A stretch of DNA of 64,000 bases from Candidatus Nitrosopumilus sp. GTDB lineage: Archaea > Thermoproteota > Nitrososphaeria > Nitrososphaerales > Nitrosopumilaceae. Both the position numbers and the translations under genes were made by a program. How positions within the stretch are numbered: position 1 is the stretch's first letter; every line of letters starts with the position of its first letter. Below, one piece after another: positions 1 to 8,351 of the stretch. Where the stretch lies: NCBI RefSeq assembly GCF_029882185.1, contig NZ_JAOULD010000003.1:1-64000 (forward strand), written 5' to 3'. The notes under the pieces are model-generated. The model had not been told where the DNA came from and did not search any database. It saw nothing but the letters and a program-made list of their open reading frames with translations.

Positions 1-450
1 AGAGAATATGGAGCAATTATTACTGAAAAAATGGTTGATGGGAAGCTAATAGTCAGTCATCATGCGATATCTGATGAACTATCAAAAGAGGACTATGAGA
101 AAAAATTGTCATTTAAGGGCCAGACATCATGGGCATATGTCAATTATAGTGCATATAATTCGGGGATTGTTATCTTTAATGGGAAAATAACTAAAATTGG
201 AGATGGTCTATTGAATATTTCAACTGACAAAAATATCTTTGAAGATCTAAGTTTCAAAGTGATATTTTCTGAAAAAAATGCTGAAATAGATCAAGAAAAT
301 GCATTTGTACTTTTTTTAATGAATTCAGTAATGAAATATCCTGAGATAACTCATGATATCAAAATACTACATACAGGAGAAATGGTCATAAATTCAGAAA
401 AATCAAATGGAATCAACCAAGAATTTAGAAATTCAGTATCAGTAAAATAA
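1..450 (+). CDS. Partial hypothetical protein (5' end outside the window)
   Basis: The reading frame is open from the first base to the TAA at 448-450, so the gene probably starts upstream of the window. An internal ATG at 31 is a possible start, but nothing favours it. The visible 149 residues are soluble, mixed alpha/beta in character and rather acidic, with no membrane segment, cysteine cluster or motif that I recognise. The last 20 residues are polar and probably disordered. The next gene on the same strand begins 96 bases later. Function unknown. Confidence 0.6.
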   Translation, partial: REYGAIITEKMVDGKLIVSHHAISDELSKEDYEKKLSFKGQTSWAYVNYSAYNSGIVIFNGKITKIGDGLLNISTDKNIFEDLSFKVIFSEKNAEIDQENAFVLFLMNSVMKYPEITHDIKILHTGEMVINSEKSNGINQEFRNSVSVK

Positions 451-546
451 TCACCATTTTTCTTTAATTGAATAAAAATCATTCACAAGGTCAGCTTTGA
501 GATGCAATGTAACTTTTTATTCCCATTTTGAAAAGTAAATCATAAA

Positions 547-1014
547 ATGTTTGATAAATTCAAAAATGATGAGGGTGGAGAAATGGTAGAAGAAAGAAAT
601 GAGGGAGTTGATTCTGAAGAATCTAGTTCCATAACTCATTCATCTAGTCAAATTGGAATTGGAGAATTAATGGGAAAGCGGGCAAAATTAGAAGAAGCCA
701 TAGATTATGTTGGTTTAATGATAAAGAATCTCAAAGATAAGAGAACTTTACTTGAAAAAGATATTGAAGAGGAGTCAGTCGATATTAAAAATCTAAAAGA
801 AAAGCTTCAGAAAGTTAGTGAATATATTGATGATGAAAATAGAGGAATAGAAGAACTAGTCAATAAAAGAAAACAAGTAGAAAACGAAGCTGATGAAGTA
901 GGCTCAATAATCAATAACCTAAGAGAAAAATTATCTAGTGTTGATAGAGTTATTGATGATGAGGGTAGTAGAGTTAAGAAAATTAAAGAATCAAGGGATT
1001 CTCTAGAAAGTTAG
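547..1014 (+). CDS. Coiled-coil protein, unknown function
   Basis: A 155-residue, highly charged protein with no signal peptide and no cysteine. The first 40 residues are acidic and rich in Ser and Glu and are likely disordered. From about residue 45 to the end the sequence is a continuous heptad-like helix. It contains an imperfect internal repeat: the pattern VG-x3-I-x-NL-x2-K occurs near residues 54 and 117, and YIDDE or VIDDE occurs near residues 94 and 134, suggesting duplication of a helical hairpin of about 40 residues. The adjacent convergent gene encodes a CdvB-like ESCRT-III protein, which is also helical, but no functional link is shown. I cannot assign a family. Confidence 0.7.
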   Translation: MFDKFKNDEGGEMVEERNEGVDSEESSSITHSSSQIGIGELMGKRAKLEEAIDYVGLMIKNLKDKRTLLEKDIEEESVDIKNLKEKLQKVSEYIDDENRGIEELVNKRKQVENEADEVGSIINNLREKLSSVDRVIDDEGSRVKKIKESRDSLES

Positions 1015-1069
1015 ATCTAAAAAATCAGATAATTCTTACAAATAAAAATAATTTTTCAAAATATTGTGT

Positions 1070-1717
1070 TTAATAAAACTTTGAGGTTGTTGCAACTGAT
1101 GAATTTGTATCAGAAGGAACTGATGGGAACATTTGTCCTGTAGAACTTTCTGCAACAGCAGCAGCCTCTTTAAGAATACTTTCAGATTCAGCGCTAGTAG
1201 TTGCATCATTTCCAAATGCTGTATCTCCAGAGAAACTATCTGTCATAAAGCCTCCAAGCATCTCAGCCATTTGACCAATTTCTTGTTCTGCTCCTGGCAT
1301 GATTTTTCCAAGGGATGATTTGAGATTTTTCATCAATCCCATTGTAGGCATTATTGCTACTACAGTATCTCCAAGATCACTACATGTAGTTAATCTTAAT
1401 TCGATTTGTTCTAAGGCTATTCTAGCACCACTCAGAATCTTTGTAACTTTTCTCACTTCTGCTAATTCATTTCCAAGAACTTTGGTAGTTTGAGTGTCAT
1501 GCTTTTGTGTTGCTTCTACAATTCGTTGAAATAATTTTGCATCACGGGCTTGTAGATTTGTCAACATAGAATCTAATTTTTTAATTTGTAATTGTAATTT
1601 TTTAATTCCTTCTTGAACTCTTGGTTTCAAGGCACCTTTAGGCTTGATTGTATCATTGAGTTTTTCAGTAATACTAGGTTTAGGCTGACTGGACCATTTA
1701 TCAGACAGATTAGGCAT
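1070..1717 (-). CDS. CdvB-like ESCRT-III (Snf7-type) protein
   Basis: A 215-residue protein with the ESCRT-III core layout: a basic N-terminal segment, then long amphipathic helices (about residues 35-110) with the pattern KLQLQIKKLDSML followed by RIVEA and a second helix ending in RLTT. A shorter helix containing the IMP and MGLMKNLKSSL segments follows, then an acidic, Ser-rich tail. In crenarchaea and thaumarchaea CdvB proteins polymerise on the inner membrane and drive division, with the Vps4-like ATPase CdvC remodelling the filaments. Thaumarchaea usually carry several cdvB copies; this one has no cdvA or cdvC beside it, so it is a stand-alone paralogue. I do not see a clear proline-rich CdvC-binding (MIM2) motif in the tail. 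Family assignment is good; the specific role is inferred. Confidence 0.8.
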   Translation of the reverse strand: MPNLSDKWSSQPKPSITEKLNDTIKPKGALKPRVQEGIKKLQLQIKKLDSMLTNLQARDAKLFQRIVEATQKHDTQTTKVLGNELAEVRKVTKILSGARIALEQIELRLTTCSDLGDTVVAIMPTMGLMKNLKSSLGKIMPGAEQEIGQMAEMLGGFMTDSFSGDTAFGNDATTSAESESILKEAAAVAESSTGQMFPSVPSDTNSSVATTSKFY

Positions 1718-1844
1718 GAGTTTAATTTTATAATATGTACTTAATTTCCTGTGTAAAGAATGGTTAACAGGACATTAAAAATTACTAACCAATATAGGAG
1801 ACGATAGGCTTTCGAGATAGATTTTTCTAATTTGAGATAAGGAA

Positions 1845-2288
1845 ATGCATGTAATAATGAATAAAAAATTGATGATAATTCCACTAGTTTTGATAATCAT
1901 ATTTGGGATAGCTGGTTTTTCAACAGATTCATCTGATAATGAAAATAATACTATTTTTCATGTAACATTTGCAGATCCTAATCTTTACAAAAATGGAGAG
2001 TACAATAATTCATTAATTCTTGAGAAAGGAGAATATTTTTTTAGATTTGTTCCAAATGGAAGTAGTCCTAAAATTTTGTCAATATCACTAAACGGAAATA
2101 CATTTGATTTTTCTGAAGATTTCAAACTTGTAGGCACGTTACACAAGACTACAATTTCTGAATATTTTACTTGGGATTATGATGGAGAAAAAGAATTTTC
2201 AATTTCTGAAATGCAAGAAATCGTAATTTCTATTAATCCAAATGGAGAAACTATGGGCTCAATATCAGTAGATATTTTAGAAAATTAA
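1845..2288 (+). CDS. Small exported protein, unknown function
   Basis: A 147-residue protein with a clear N-terminal signal: MNKK followed by a hydrophobic run of about 17 residues, then a polar Ser/Asp/Asn stretch. The remaining 110 residues are predicted beta-rich, with Asn and Gly turns, and look like an extracellular beta-sandwich facing the pseudoperiplasm. The ATG at 1857 (MNKK) would give a more conventional signal peptide than the ATG at 1845, and both remain possible. No cysteine or metal-binding motif is visible. It ends directly against the candidate ncRNA that runs toward it on the other strand. Confidence 0.65.
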   Translation: MHVIMNKKLMIIPLVLIIIFGIAGFSTDSSDNENNTIFHVTFADPNLYKNGEYNNSLILEKGEYFFRFVPNGSSPKILSISLNGNTFDFSEDFKLVGTLHKTTISEYFTWDYDGEKEFSISEMQEIVISINPNGETMGSISVDILEN

Positions 2289-2418
2289 AAGGCGTACACC
2301 CCTTTGTTACAGAACATTGAGAGATTTCCTCTCTTCGTCAACCGTTAACGGCTGATCACCTTTTTCGTTCTGCGGGGCTACGCAGTTTTAGTCGATAGTG
2401 ATTATATCTTTCGACATT
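2285..2418 (-). ncRNA. Candidate structured non-coding RNA
   Basis: A G+C-rich island in an intergenic region that is otherwise very AT-rich. A nested long-range stem is visible: 2292-2296 pairs with 2379-2383 (GCGTA/TACGC), 2299-2302 with 2374-2377 (CCCC/GGGG) and 2310-2315 with 2367-2372 (CAGAAC/GTTCTG). Inside it are a hairpin at 2320-2334 (AGAGA/TCTCT, loop GGAAA on the minus strand) and a palindromic hairpin at 2342-2351. A further 5-bp stem (2391-2395 with 2411-2415) lies at the minus-strand 5' end. The minus strand is favoured because a TTTAAATA box lies at 2440-2447, about 25 nt before the proposed start, a U-rich run follows the closing stem, and the 2342-2351 hairpin extends only on that strand. 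It does not match tRNA, 5S, SRP or RNase P signatures that I know. Ends are approximate. Confidence 0.5.
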
Positions 2419-2550
2419 GTTTACTATAAGAACTTCAAGTATTTAAAATTTAATATTAAAATTTATATAAAATTATCATTTTTAATGTAATTTTTAAAAT
2501 CTATCATAGACTAATGGATCTATAAATTACGAATTTGGCTTTGGACATTA

Positions 2551-3294
2551 TTGAAATTATCAGGTAAGATCGCACTAGTAACTGGTGGAAGTCGTGGTAT
2601 AGGATTAGCTACTGCAAAAATATTGTCAGAACATGGAGCAACTGTAATAATTACTGCAAAAAACAAAGAAAGATTAGAAAAAGCAGTGTTAGAAATTCCC
2701 AATACAATAGGTATTGCAGCTGACATTAGAAAAACAAATGATGTAAAAAATGTCATGAACAAAATTATTGAAAAATTTGGTAAATTAGATATTCTTGTAA
2801 ATAATGCTGGAATATTTCCAGAGATAAAAAAATTACATGAAATTGATGAAGACGAGTGGAATAAAGTATTAGATGTAAATCTCACAGGGCAGTTTAGATA
2901 TACAAAAGAGGCAATTCCTCATTTACAGAAAACATCTGGTTCAATAATCAACATTTCATCAGATGCAGGAATCAAGGCATATCAAGGATTTAATGCAGAT
3001 GCATATTCTGCATCAAAAGCTGCTTTGATATTATTAACAAAATGTTGGGCATTAGAATATTCTAAAGACAAAATTCGAGTCAATTGTATTTGTCCTGGAG
3101 TTGTAGATACGGATATGACTAAACCATTTTTGAAAACTGAGAAAGATAAAGAATTTATGAATAATGAACACCCTATTGGAAGAATTGGACAACCAGACGA
3201 AATAGGAAAAGCAGTGTTGTATTTTGTCTCAGATGATGCATCTTGGACTACGGGAGCGGTTCTCACTGTAGATGGAGGGGAATCAATTAAATGA
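2551..3294 (+). CDS. Short-chain dehydrogenase/reductase (FabG-like)
   Basis: A 247-residue classical SDR. The cofactor loop TGGSRGIG lies near residue 10, NNAG near residue 84, the catalytic Ser in INISS near 135, and Tyr/Lys in YSASK near 151-155. The C-terminal part (ICPGVVDTDM and TGAVLTVDGG) is typical of FabG-like 3-oxoacyl reductases, but SDR substrates cannot be read from sequence. The start is a TTG. A TATA-like TATAAATT begins at 2521, about 27 nt upstream, so a leaderless transcript starting near 2551 is plausible. Two small genes follow on the same strand with short gaps. The enzyme is cytoplasmic; its role is unassigned. Confidence 0.85.
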   Translation: MKLSGKIALVTGGSRGIGLATAKILSEHGATVIITAKNKERLEKAVLEIPNTIGIAADIRKTNDVKNVMNKIIEKFGKLDILVNNAGIFPEIKKLHEIDEDEWNKVLDVNLTGQFRYTKEAIPHLQKTSGSIINISSDAGIKAYQGFNADAYSASKAALILLTKCWALEYSKDKIRVNCICPGVVDTDMTKPFLKTEKDKEFMNNEHPIGRIGQPDEIGKAVLYFVSDDASWTTGAVLTVDGGESIK

Positions 3295-3334
3295 ATTCAC
3301 ATGAATTTAATACAACTCTAGAGATTGAAAGATT

Positions 3335-3541
3335 ATGAAAGATCGAAAAGCCAAGGCAAAATTGATTATTCTTTTAGGAATTATTTGGATAATTATCACT
3401 TTACCATTACCATGGGTAGTCAACAATCCCGATGTCTCGACTGCACAATTCAATACAATAATTGCGATTATAGGAGTAATGTCAATCCCATTCATTGTTT
3501 TAGGAGTTGCCTGGACACTAAAGCCAGAACTCACAACTTAG
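3335..3541 (+). CDS. Small two-helix membrane protein
   Basis: A 68-residue protein with a basic N-terminus (KDRKAKAK), one hydrophobic helix at about residues 10-29, a short polar loop with VNNPD, and a second hydrophobic helix at about residues 40-62. The layout predicts a hairpin in the cytoplasmic membrane. It sits between the SDR gene (40 nt upstream) and the CysQ-like gene (10 nt downstream) on the same strand, so it may be co-transcribed with them. No family recognised. Confidence 0.6.
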   Translation: MKDRKAKAKLIILLGIIWIIITLPLPWVVNNPDVSTAQFNTIIAIIGVMSIPFIVLGVAWTLKPELTT

Positions 3542-3551
3542 GTAATTTCTA

Positions 3552-4367
3552 TTGAAAGACATTCCAATTCCTGATAAGATTCCTGAATTAGATATTGCTA
3601 TCAAGGCAGCAAATGAAGCTGGGAAAGCTATTTTAGAAATTTATCAAGGAGATTATGAAACATCTACAAAAAATGATGATTCTCCTATTACAGATGCTGA
3701 TCTTAAGAGTAATGAAGTCATAAAGAAAATTCTTTCACAGTCAAAGCACCAAATTTTATCTGAAGAGGATAAAGATGATCTAAGTAGATTATCAAAGGAA
3801 ATAATTTGGATTGTAGATCCTCTTGATGGAACTTCAGATTTCATTGATAAGACAGGAGAATTTACAGTAATGATTTCATTAATTAAAAACAAAAAACCAA
3901 TTCTTGGTGTAATTGGGTGGCCTACAGAAAAAACATTGTTTGTGGCACAAAAAGGTAATGGTGCATTTAGATTTTCAAATGAAGAGTGGAAAAAAATATC
4001 AGTTACAAAAGTTTCAGAAATCTCAAAATGTAGAGCTGTTGGATCAAGACATCATTTATCAGATAAAGAAAAAGCATTCATTAAAAAATTAGGTATTGAG
4101 GATTTTACAAGTATTGGCAGCTCATTAAAAGTTGGAAAGATTAGTTCGGGTGAAGCAGAAGCATACATTACAACTACAAACAAAATGAAAGAGTGGGATT
4201 CGGCTGCATCATATTGTATAATTTTAGAAGCGGGGGGCAAGATGACTGACATGTCAGGAAATGATCTCATATACAACAACAAAGATGTGCATCACCAAAA
4301 TGGAATTCTAGTGACTAATGGATTAGTTCATAATAAAATAGTTGAAGAATTTAAAAAATTAGAGTAA
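3552..4367 (+). CDS. Inositol monophosphatase family, CysQ-like 3'(2'),5'-bisphosphate nucleotidase
   Basis: A 271-residue Mg2+-dependent, Li+-sensitive-type phosphatase. Metal-binding motifs are present: EE near residue 74, DPLDGT near residue 92, and WDSAA near residue 216. The family includes inositol monophosphatase, fructose bisphosphatase and CysQ, which hydrolyses PAP to AMP. The gene faces cysC (APS kinase) and their 3' ends overlap by 9 bases, which favours a role in clearing PAP made from PAPS, but phosphatase activity on inositol phosphate or fructose bisphosphate cannot be excluded. The start is a TTG at 3552. Confidence 0.8.
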   Translation: MKDIPIPDKIPELDIAIKAANEAGKAILEIYQGDYETSTKNDDSPITDADLKSNEVIKKILSQSKHQILSEEDKDDLSRLSKEIIWIVDPLDGTSDFIDKTGEFTVMISLIKNKKPILGVIGWPTEKTLFVAQKGNGAFRFSNEEWKKISVTKVSEISKCRAVGSRHHLSDKEKAFIKKLGIEDFTSIGSSLKVGKISSGEAEAYITTTNKMKEWDSAASYCIILEAGGKMTDMSGNDLIYNNKDVHHQNGILVTNGLVHNKIVEEFKKLE

Positions 4368-4874
4368 GTTTCTTCCCTTAAGGAAGTCCTTTACTTTGTT
4401 TGCACTATCTGAAAGCGAATCATGTTCTGTATCTATTACTAAATCAGCTTTTTCTGGAGCCTCATACGGATCATCAATTCCTGTAAATCCTTTGATCTCT
4501 CCTTTTCTTGCCTTAGCATACATACCTTTGACATCTCTTTCTTCACATTTTTTAAGTGAACATTTTACATAACATTCTGCAAATTGATCACCTGCATCGA
4601 TAATCTCTCTGGCATTTTCTCTGTTCTCAAGATATGGAGATACTAGAGAAACTGCACTTGGAACACCATGTTTTAGTAAAAGCTTTGCCAAATGAGCTAC
4701 TTTTTTGTTATGTTCATCACGTCCAGCTTTTGAAAAGTCTTTTGGAGAAAACCATTCTCTTAGTTCATCTCCATCAAGCATTGCCAAATTTGGAATATCT
4801 TTCTGCAAATCTTTTACGATTGTAGTCTTTCCTGAACAAGGAAGACCAGTCATCCAAAGAACGAAAGGTTTCAT
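4359..4874 (-). CDS. cysC: Adenylylsulfate (APS) kinase
   Basis: Phosphorylates adenylyl sulfate to 3'-phosphoadenylyl sulfate (PAPS) with ATP. The P-loop GLPCSGKTT lies near residue 10, followed by the family motifs LDGDELR, the FS(K)AGRDEHN region that binds APS, and KARKGEIKGFTGIDDPYEAP in the lid region. The length, about 171 residues, is normal for a stand-alone CysC. I chose the ATG at 4874 rather than a TTG two codons upstream. The gene is convergent with a CysQ-like phosphatase and shares its last bases. PAPS may serve sulfation reactions or assimilation; no PAPS reductase is seen in this window. Confidence 0.9.
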   Translation of the reverse strand: MKPFVLWMTGLPCSGKTTIVKDLQKDIPNLAMLDGDELREWFSPKDFSKAGRDEHNKKVAHLAKLLLKHGVPSAVSLVSPYLENRENAREIIDAGDQFAECYVKCSLKKCEERDVKGMYAKARKGEIKGFTGIDDPYEAPEKADLVIDTEHDSLSDSANKVKDFLKGRNLL

Positions 4875-4911
4875 GATCAAAAATATCGGAATAACCCATA
4901 AAGAGCTTACG

Positions 4912-5454
4912 TTAATTTTTTGCCCAAGGTTGGTTTTCTAAATAATCAATTTCAGCGATCATTTCATCTACTTTTTTCACTATTGCAAACACTGATCTGT
5001 ATTGCTCATACATCTCAATTTCTTCTTCTTTAGATAATACGTCTGCTTCAGCTTCATCAAAAAATTTGTTTTCCTTGTTGAGATGGTCATTTAGGAATAT
5101 ACCATAAGTTCTCAAATATCTTGATACTGGTTCTTGTGCATCTTCTCCATCTTTCCACCTTTTAAGATGATTTGATATTTGACGTGCAATGTTTCTTCCA
5201 AATTCATGTTCAATCATAAATTTTCGAATTTCTTCTTTCAATGAATCATAGCTTGCTACACAAGGAAAATACGAATCCTCTTCTCGTGAATGATGAATAG
5301 TGTCAACGAATTCTGAAATTATTATAGTAATTTTGGTTAGATCCGAAAATGGAATTTTAGTACCTTTGTATAGTTCGTCAGCACATTTGGCAACTAATTT
5401 TTCTAAACGACGAACTTGGATATGATCTGCACGTAGTTGATTTGTAGCACTCAT
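4912..5454 (-). CDS. Hemerythrin HHE-domain protein
   Basis: A 180-residue helical protein with the spaced His/Glu residues of the hemerythrin HHE family: ADH near residue 10, HHSREEDSYF near 54-63, EHEFGR near 84, and LNDHLNKENKFFDEAE near 126-140. Such proteins bind a di-iron centre and sense or carry O2, or take part in iron or nitrosative stress; the role here is not defined. It has no membrane segment and no fused signalling domain. The gene lies just upstream of cysC on the same strand with a 37-nt gap. Confidence 0.8.
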   Translation of the reverse strand: MSATNQLRADHIQVRRLEKLVAKCADELYKGTKIPFSDLTKITIIISEFVDTIHHSREEDSYFPCVASYDSLKEEIRKFMIEHEFGRNIARQISNHLKRWKDGEDAQEPVSRYLRTYGIFLNDHLNKENKFFDEAEADVLSKEEEIEMYEQYRSVFAIVKKVDEMIAEIDYLENQPWAKN

Positions 5455-5554
5455 AATGTTCTAATCAGTAATATGTTATTTAAAAATCAGTAAATAGCCT
5501 ATAATAGTGAATTAACCGAGTTTAACTTTAATCCAGAAATATTTACAATTATTC

Positions 5555-6937
5555 ATGAATTTTATAGTTTTATCAATCTTGAATTTGTTTCAAGGTCAAA
5601 TTGACAATATTCAGTTATCCAATTTTGATATTTCTATGATTTTTGACAAATTTACAGAATTGCAAGATTCCATAGGAGCATTATCAGCTCATGATGGACC
5701 CATTGCTGAAGCTCATATTATTTTACTTGCAGCAGGAGTGGTTATTTTCCTAGGAGTAGCTGGTGAAGCATTTTTCAAAAAAACTGGCATTCCAGATGTT
5801 GCTTTTTTAATGATTTTAGGTGTAGTTATTGGACCAGTACTTGGATTAATTCAGCCTGAAGCAGTAATCCAAGTTGTTCCATATTTTGCAGCACTTGCAT
5901 TAATTATAATCATGTTTGATGGTGGGTTAAATCTAGATATCAAACATGTCATAAAAACTGCTCATTTTTCAGTTACACTAGCAGTACTTGGTTTTATTTT
6001 ATCAGTTGTAATGATTACTCTTGCTGCTCATTTTGCTTTAGGATGGTTATGGTTAGAAAGTATTCTTTTAGGATCAATTGTTGGTGGTAGTAGCTCTGCA
6101 ATAGTTTTTGGTCTAGTCAGAAATGTAAAAATTTCAGAAGAGACTAAATCTATGTTAAGTTTTGAATCTGCGTTAACTGATATTTTAGCTACAATCATTG
6201 CATTCATTTTATTTGAGGCTGTATTAGCAGGTCATTTTGATATTCAAACATTACAAGAAACTATTGGAAGAGCTGTTGTTGTAGGTTTAGTTCTTGGATT
6301 TGGAGTGGGTATTCCATGGATGTATGTTTCAACAAAACTTGGAAATGCTCAACACGGCTATATGCTTACATTAGGTGTTTTGTTTGTTTTATTTTTCTTA
6401 GCAAATTCATTTGGAGAATCTGGTGCATTAACTGCATTGGTTTTTGGTTTGATGGTTGGAAACAAAAGCCATCTAGCAAAGGTACTCAGATTCAAATTAC
6501 CAAGAATTGAATTAGATGATCCTACACATAATCAATTGACATTTTTGGTAAGATCCTTTTTCTTTGTATTTGTAGGTTTGATGGCAAGTTTTGGCCAAAT
6601 CGAGTATTTGGTTTTTGGAGTCTTCATGACAATTGTTGTATACTTTGGAAGAGTGTTTGTTGGAAAGATTACATTGACAAAAAGATTTTCACATTTGGAT
6701 AGGGCTGTAACAAACTCAATGATTCCACGAGGTTTGGCTGCTGCTGTACTTGCAACATATCCTATAACTATGGGATTACCAAACGCAGAAGCGTATCCAC
6801 AACTTGTGTTCTTTATTATTTTATCATCAGTAGTTATTACAACAATAGGATTAGGAAAATCAAAGAAGATCCCCCCTCCAGAATCGGTTGAGGGTGGATT
6901 TGTAAAAAAAGAATTTGATAATTCTAAAAAAGAATAG
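5555..6937 (+). CDS. Na+/H+ antiporter (CPA1/NhaP type)
   Basis: A 460-residue integral membrane protein with about twelve hydrophobic segments between residues 65 and 430. The motif FDGGLNLD (near residue 125), the ESALTDILAT segment (near 205) with the Asp of the ion-binding ND/TD pair, and a conserved Arg in IPRGLAAAV are typical of the CPA1 antiporter fold. The protein exchanges Na+ for H+ across the cytoplasmic membrane to control pH and salt. The first 60 residues contain an additional hydrophobic start and a polar linker not needed for the core fold. The short C-terminal tail is charged and lacks a TrkA domain. The gene is convergent with tfb, with stops one base apart. Confidence 0.85.
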   Translation: MNFIVLSILNLFQGQIDNIQLSNFDISMIFDKFTELQDSIGALSAHDGPIAEAHIILLAAGVVIFLGVAGEAFFKKTGIPDVAFLMILGVVIGPVLGLIQPEAVIQVVPYFAALALIIIMFDGGLNLDIKHVIKTAHFSVTLAVLGFILSVVMITLAAHFALGWLWLESILLGSIVGGSSSAIVFGLVRNVKISEETKSMLSFESALTDILATIIAFILFEAVLAGHFDIQTLQETIGRAVVVGLVLGFGVGIPWMYVSTKLGNAQHGYMLTLGVLFVLFFLANSFGESGALTALVFGLMVGNKSHLAKVLRFKLPRIELDDPTHNQLTFLVRSFFFVFVGLMASFGQIEYLVFGVFMTIVVYFGRVFVGKITLTKRFSHLDRAVTNSMIPRGLAAAVLATYPITMGLPNAEAYPQLVFFIILSSVVITTIGLGKSKKIPPPESVEGGFVKKEFDNSKKE

Positions 6938-6938
6938 A

Positions 6939-7844
6939 TTATAGTTCTAGAGATTCTTTGAGACCTTTGTACCTATTTCGAATTGTAACTTCTGTAACAT
7001 TTGCAGCCTCTGCAATGTCACGCTGAGTCTTGTCTTCACCATTTTTCACACAAGATAGGTACAGTGCTGCAGCTGCCAATCCCATTGGATCTTTTCCTGC
7101 AGATACTTCGTTTTCTTGTGCCATTTTCAACACTTTGGTAGCATATCTTTTTGTTTTCTCAGCAATTCCAATCCTGCTTGCAATTCTTGCAACACATTGA
7201 ATTGAATCAGTTACAGGCATTTTCAAATCTAATTCTTTGATCAATAATCTGTAACATCTTGCAATATCTTTTCTTTTGATGTTAGCTGCTTGCTCTACGT
7301 CTTTTAGATTTCTTGGAGTTGATGTATCACGACATGCAGCATATAGTGCTGCAGCCATTAATGCTGAAATAGAACGACCTCTAACTAGTCCTTTTTCTAG
7401 TGCTTTTCTGTAAATGTAAGCTGCTTTCTCAATTACAGAGTCAGAAATTGCAAGTTTGTCTTTTAATCTGTTTAATTCACTGAATGCTTGTCTGAAATTT
7501 CTATCAACTGGCTCATGTACTTGGCTTCTACTATCCCAAGTTCGTAGTCTCTCAATGGTACTTTTCATAGATGCTGAAAGTGGTCTACCAGATGCATCCT
7601 TGTTGACAGGGTTGATAATTGTTGCAAGACCCATATCGTGCATTGTTAATGATGTTGGTGCCCCAGCTCTTGCTTTGTTGCCACCCTCATCTTGGGTAAA
7701 GGATCTCCATTCAGGGCCTGCTTCTTGTAGTTTTTCAGTAATTACAAATCCACATTTAGAGCAGAACATTTCTCCTGACTCATTATCAGTAACAAGCTTT
7801 CCCTGAGCACATCTAGGACACAGTTCTTTTGTTTTGCTTACCAT
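6939..7844 (-). CDS. tfb: Transcription initiation factor B (TFB)
   Basis: The archaeal TFIIB homologue, which recruits RNA polymerase to TBP-bound promoters and reads the BRE. The N-terminal zinc ribbon has CPRC near residue 9 and CSKCG near 28. A B-reader/linker with RAGAPTSLTMHDMGLAT follows, then two cyclin-like repeats (about 105-195 and 200-295) that each carry the LAISD or AGKDPMGLAAAALY type core motifs. Length 301 is standard. A second TFB gene lies 2.2 kb away at 10015, so the organism has at least two factors and may use them for different promoter sets. Confidence 0.95.
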   Translation of the reverse strand: MVSKTKELCPRCAQGKLVTDNESGEMFCSKCGFVITEKLQEAGPEWRSFTQDEGGNKARAGAPTSLTMHDMGLATIINPVNKDASGRPLSASMKSTIERLRTWDSRSQVHEPVDRNFRQAFSELNRLKDKLAISDSVIEKAAYIYRKALEKGLVRGRSISALMAAALYAACRDTSTPRNLKDVEQAANIKRKDIARCYRLLIKELDLKMPVTDSIQCVARIASRIGIAEKTKRYATKVLKMAQENEVSAGKDPMGLAAAALYLSCVKNGEDKTQRDIAEAANVTEVTIRNRYKGLKESLEL

Positions 7845-7940
7845 GAACGATTCTGGAGTTGTATGTTGTTTGGTATTTATGAATCAACAGGTTTTTTACA
7901 AATTAGCCATAAAAATAACTAAAAATTGTAGATTAGAAAG

Positions 7941-8240
7941 TTATGATTCGAGTTTTTCTTTAATTGATTGGATGTATTTTTGATTATATACATTGAACAT
8001 CTGAATTTTATCTTGAGCCAATGCCATGGCACCAGGTCTGCTGTTGATGTGGGTTTCAGCAATTTTTTGTTCATCTAAAAGTTTTTCAAGATTAATTTTT
8101 GGTTGTGACGATAATTCTGTAAGTAGTGTTGAGAGTTCTTTTTCAAAATTATCTCTGGTTTCAGGTATTGCCGGCGGATCTGCACCTATAATTTCTTTGG
8201 TTGTAATGTTTCCAAATACTTTTTTGTCTAATTCAATCAA
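7941..8240 (-). CDS. Small conserved-looking hypothetical protein
   Basis: A 99-residue soluble, mostly helical protein with no cysteines, membrane segment or known motif. The middle (residues 30-65) is rich in Glu, Leu and Lys and predicted helical; a Pro-containing segment (GADPPAIPETR) precedes it. It lies between tfb and a zinc-ribbon gene, on the minus strand, with its own upstream AT-rich region. Function unknown. Confidence 0.55.
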   Translation of the reverse strand: MIELDKKVFGNITTKEIIGADPPAIPETRDNFEKELSTLLTELSSQPKINLEKLLDEQKIAETHINSRPGAMALAQDKIQMFNVYNQKYIQSIKEKLES

Positions 8241-8351
8241 TAATGAAAAGTAGAATCAGTTCTATAAATTTAATTTCATTTTAAAAGAAATTTGAAAAAG
8301 TGAGTGCAGTGCAATCAAACTTTTTATCTTTGGATAATTTTATTTTATTTT

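Noticed and set aside
2285-2418. RNase P, SRP or 5S RNA at the G+C-rich island
   Set aside because: Length and the conserved sequence blocks of these RNAs do not match, so it is left as an unassigned candidate.
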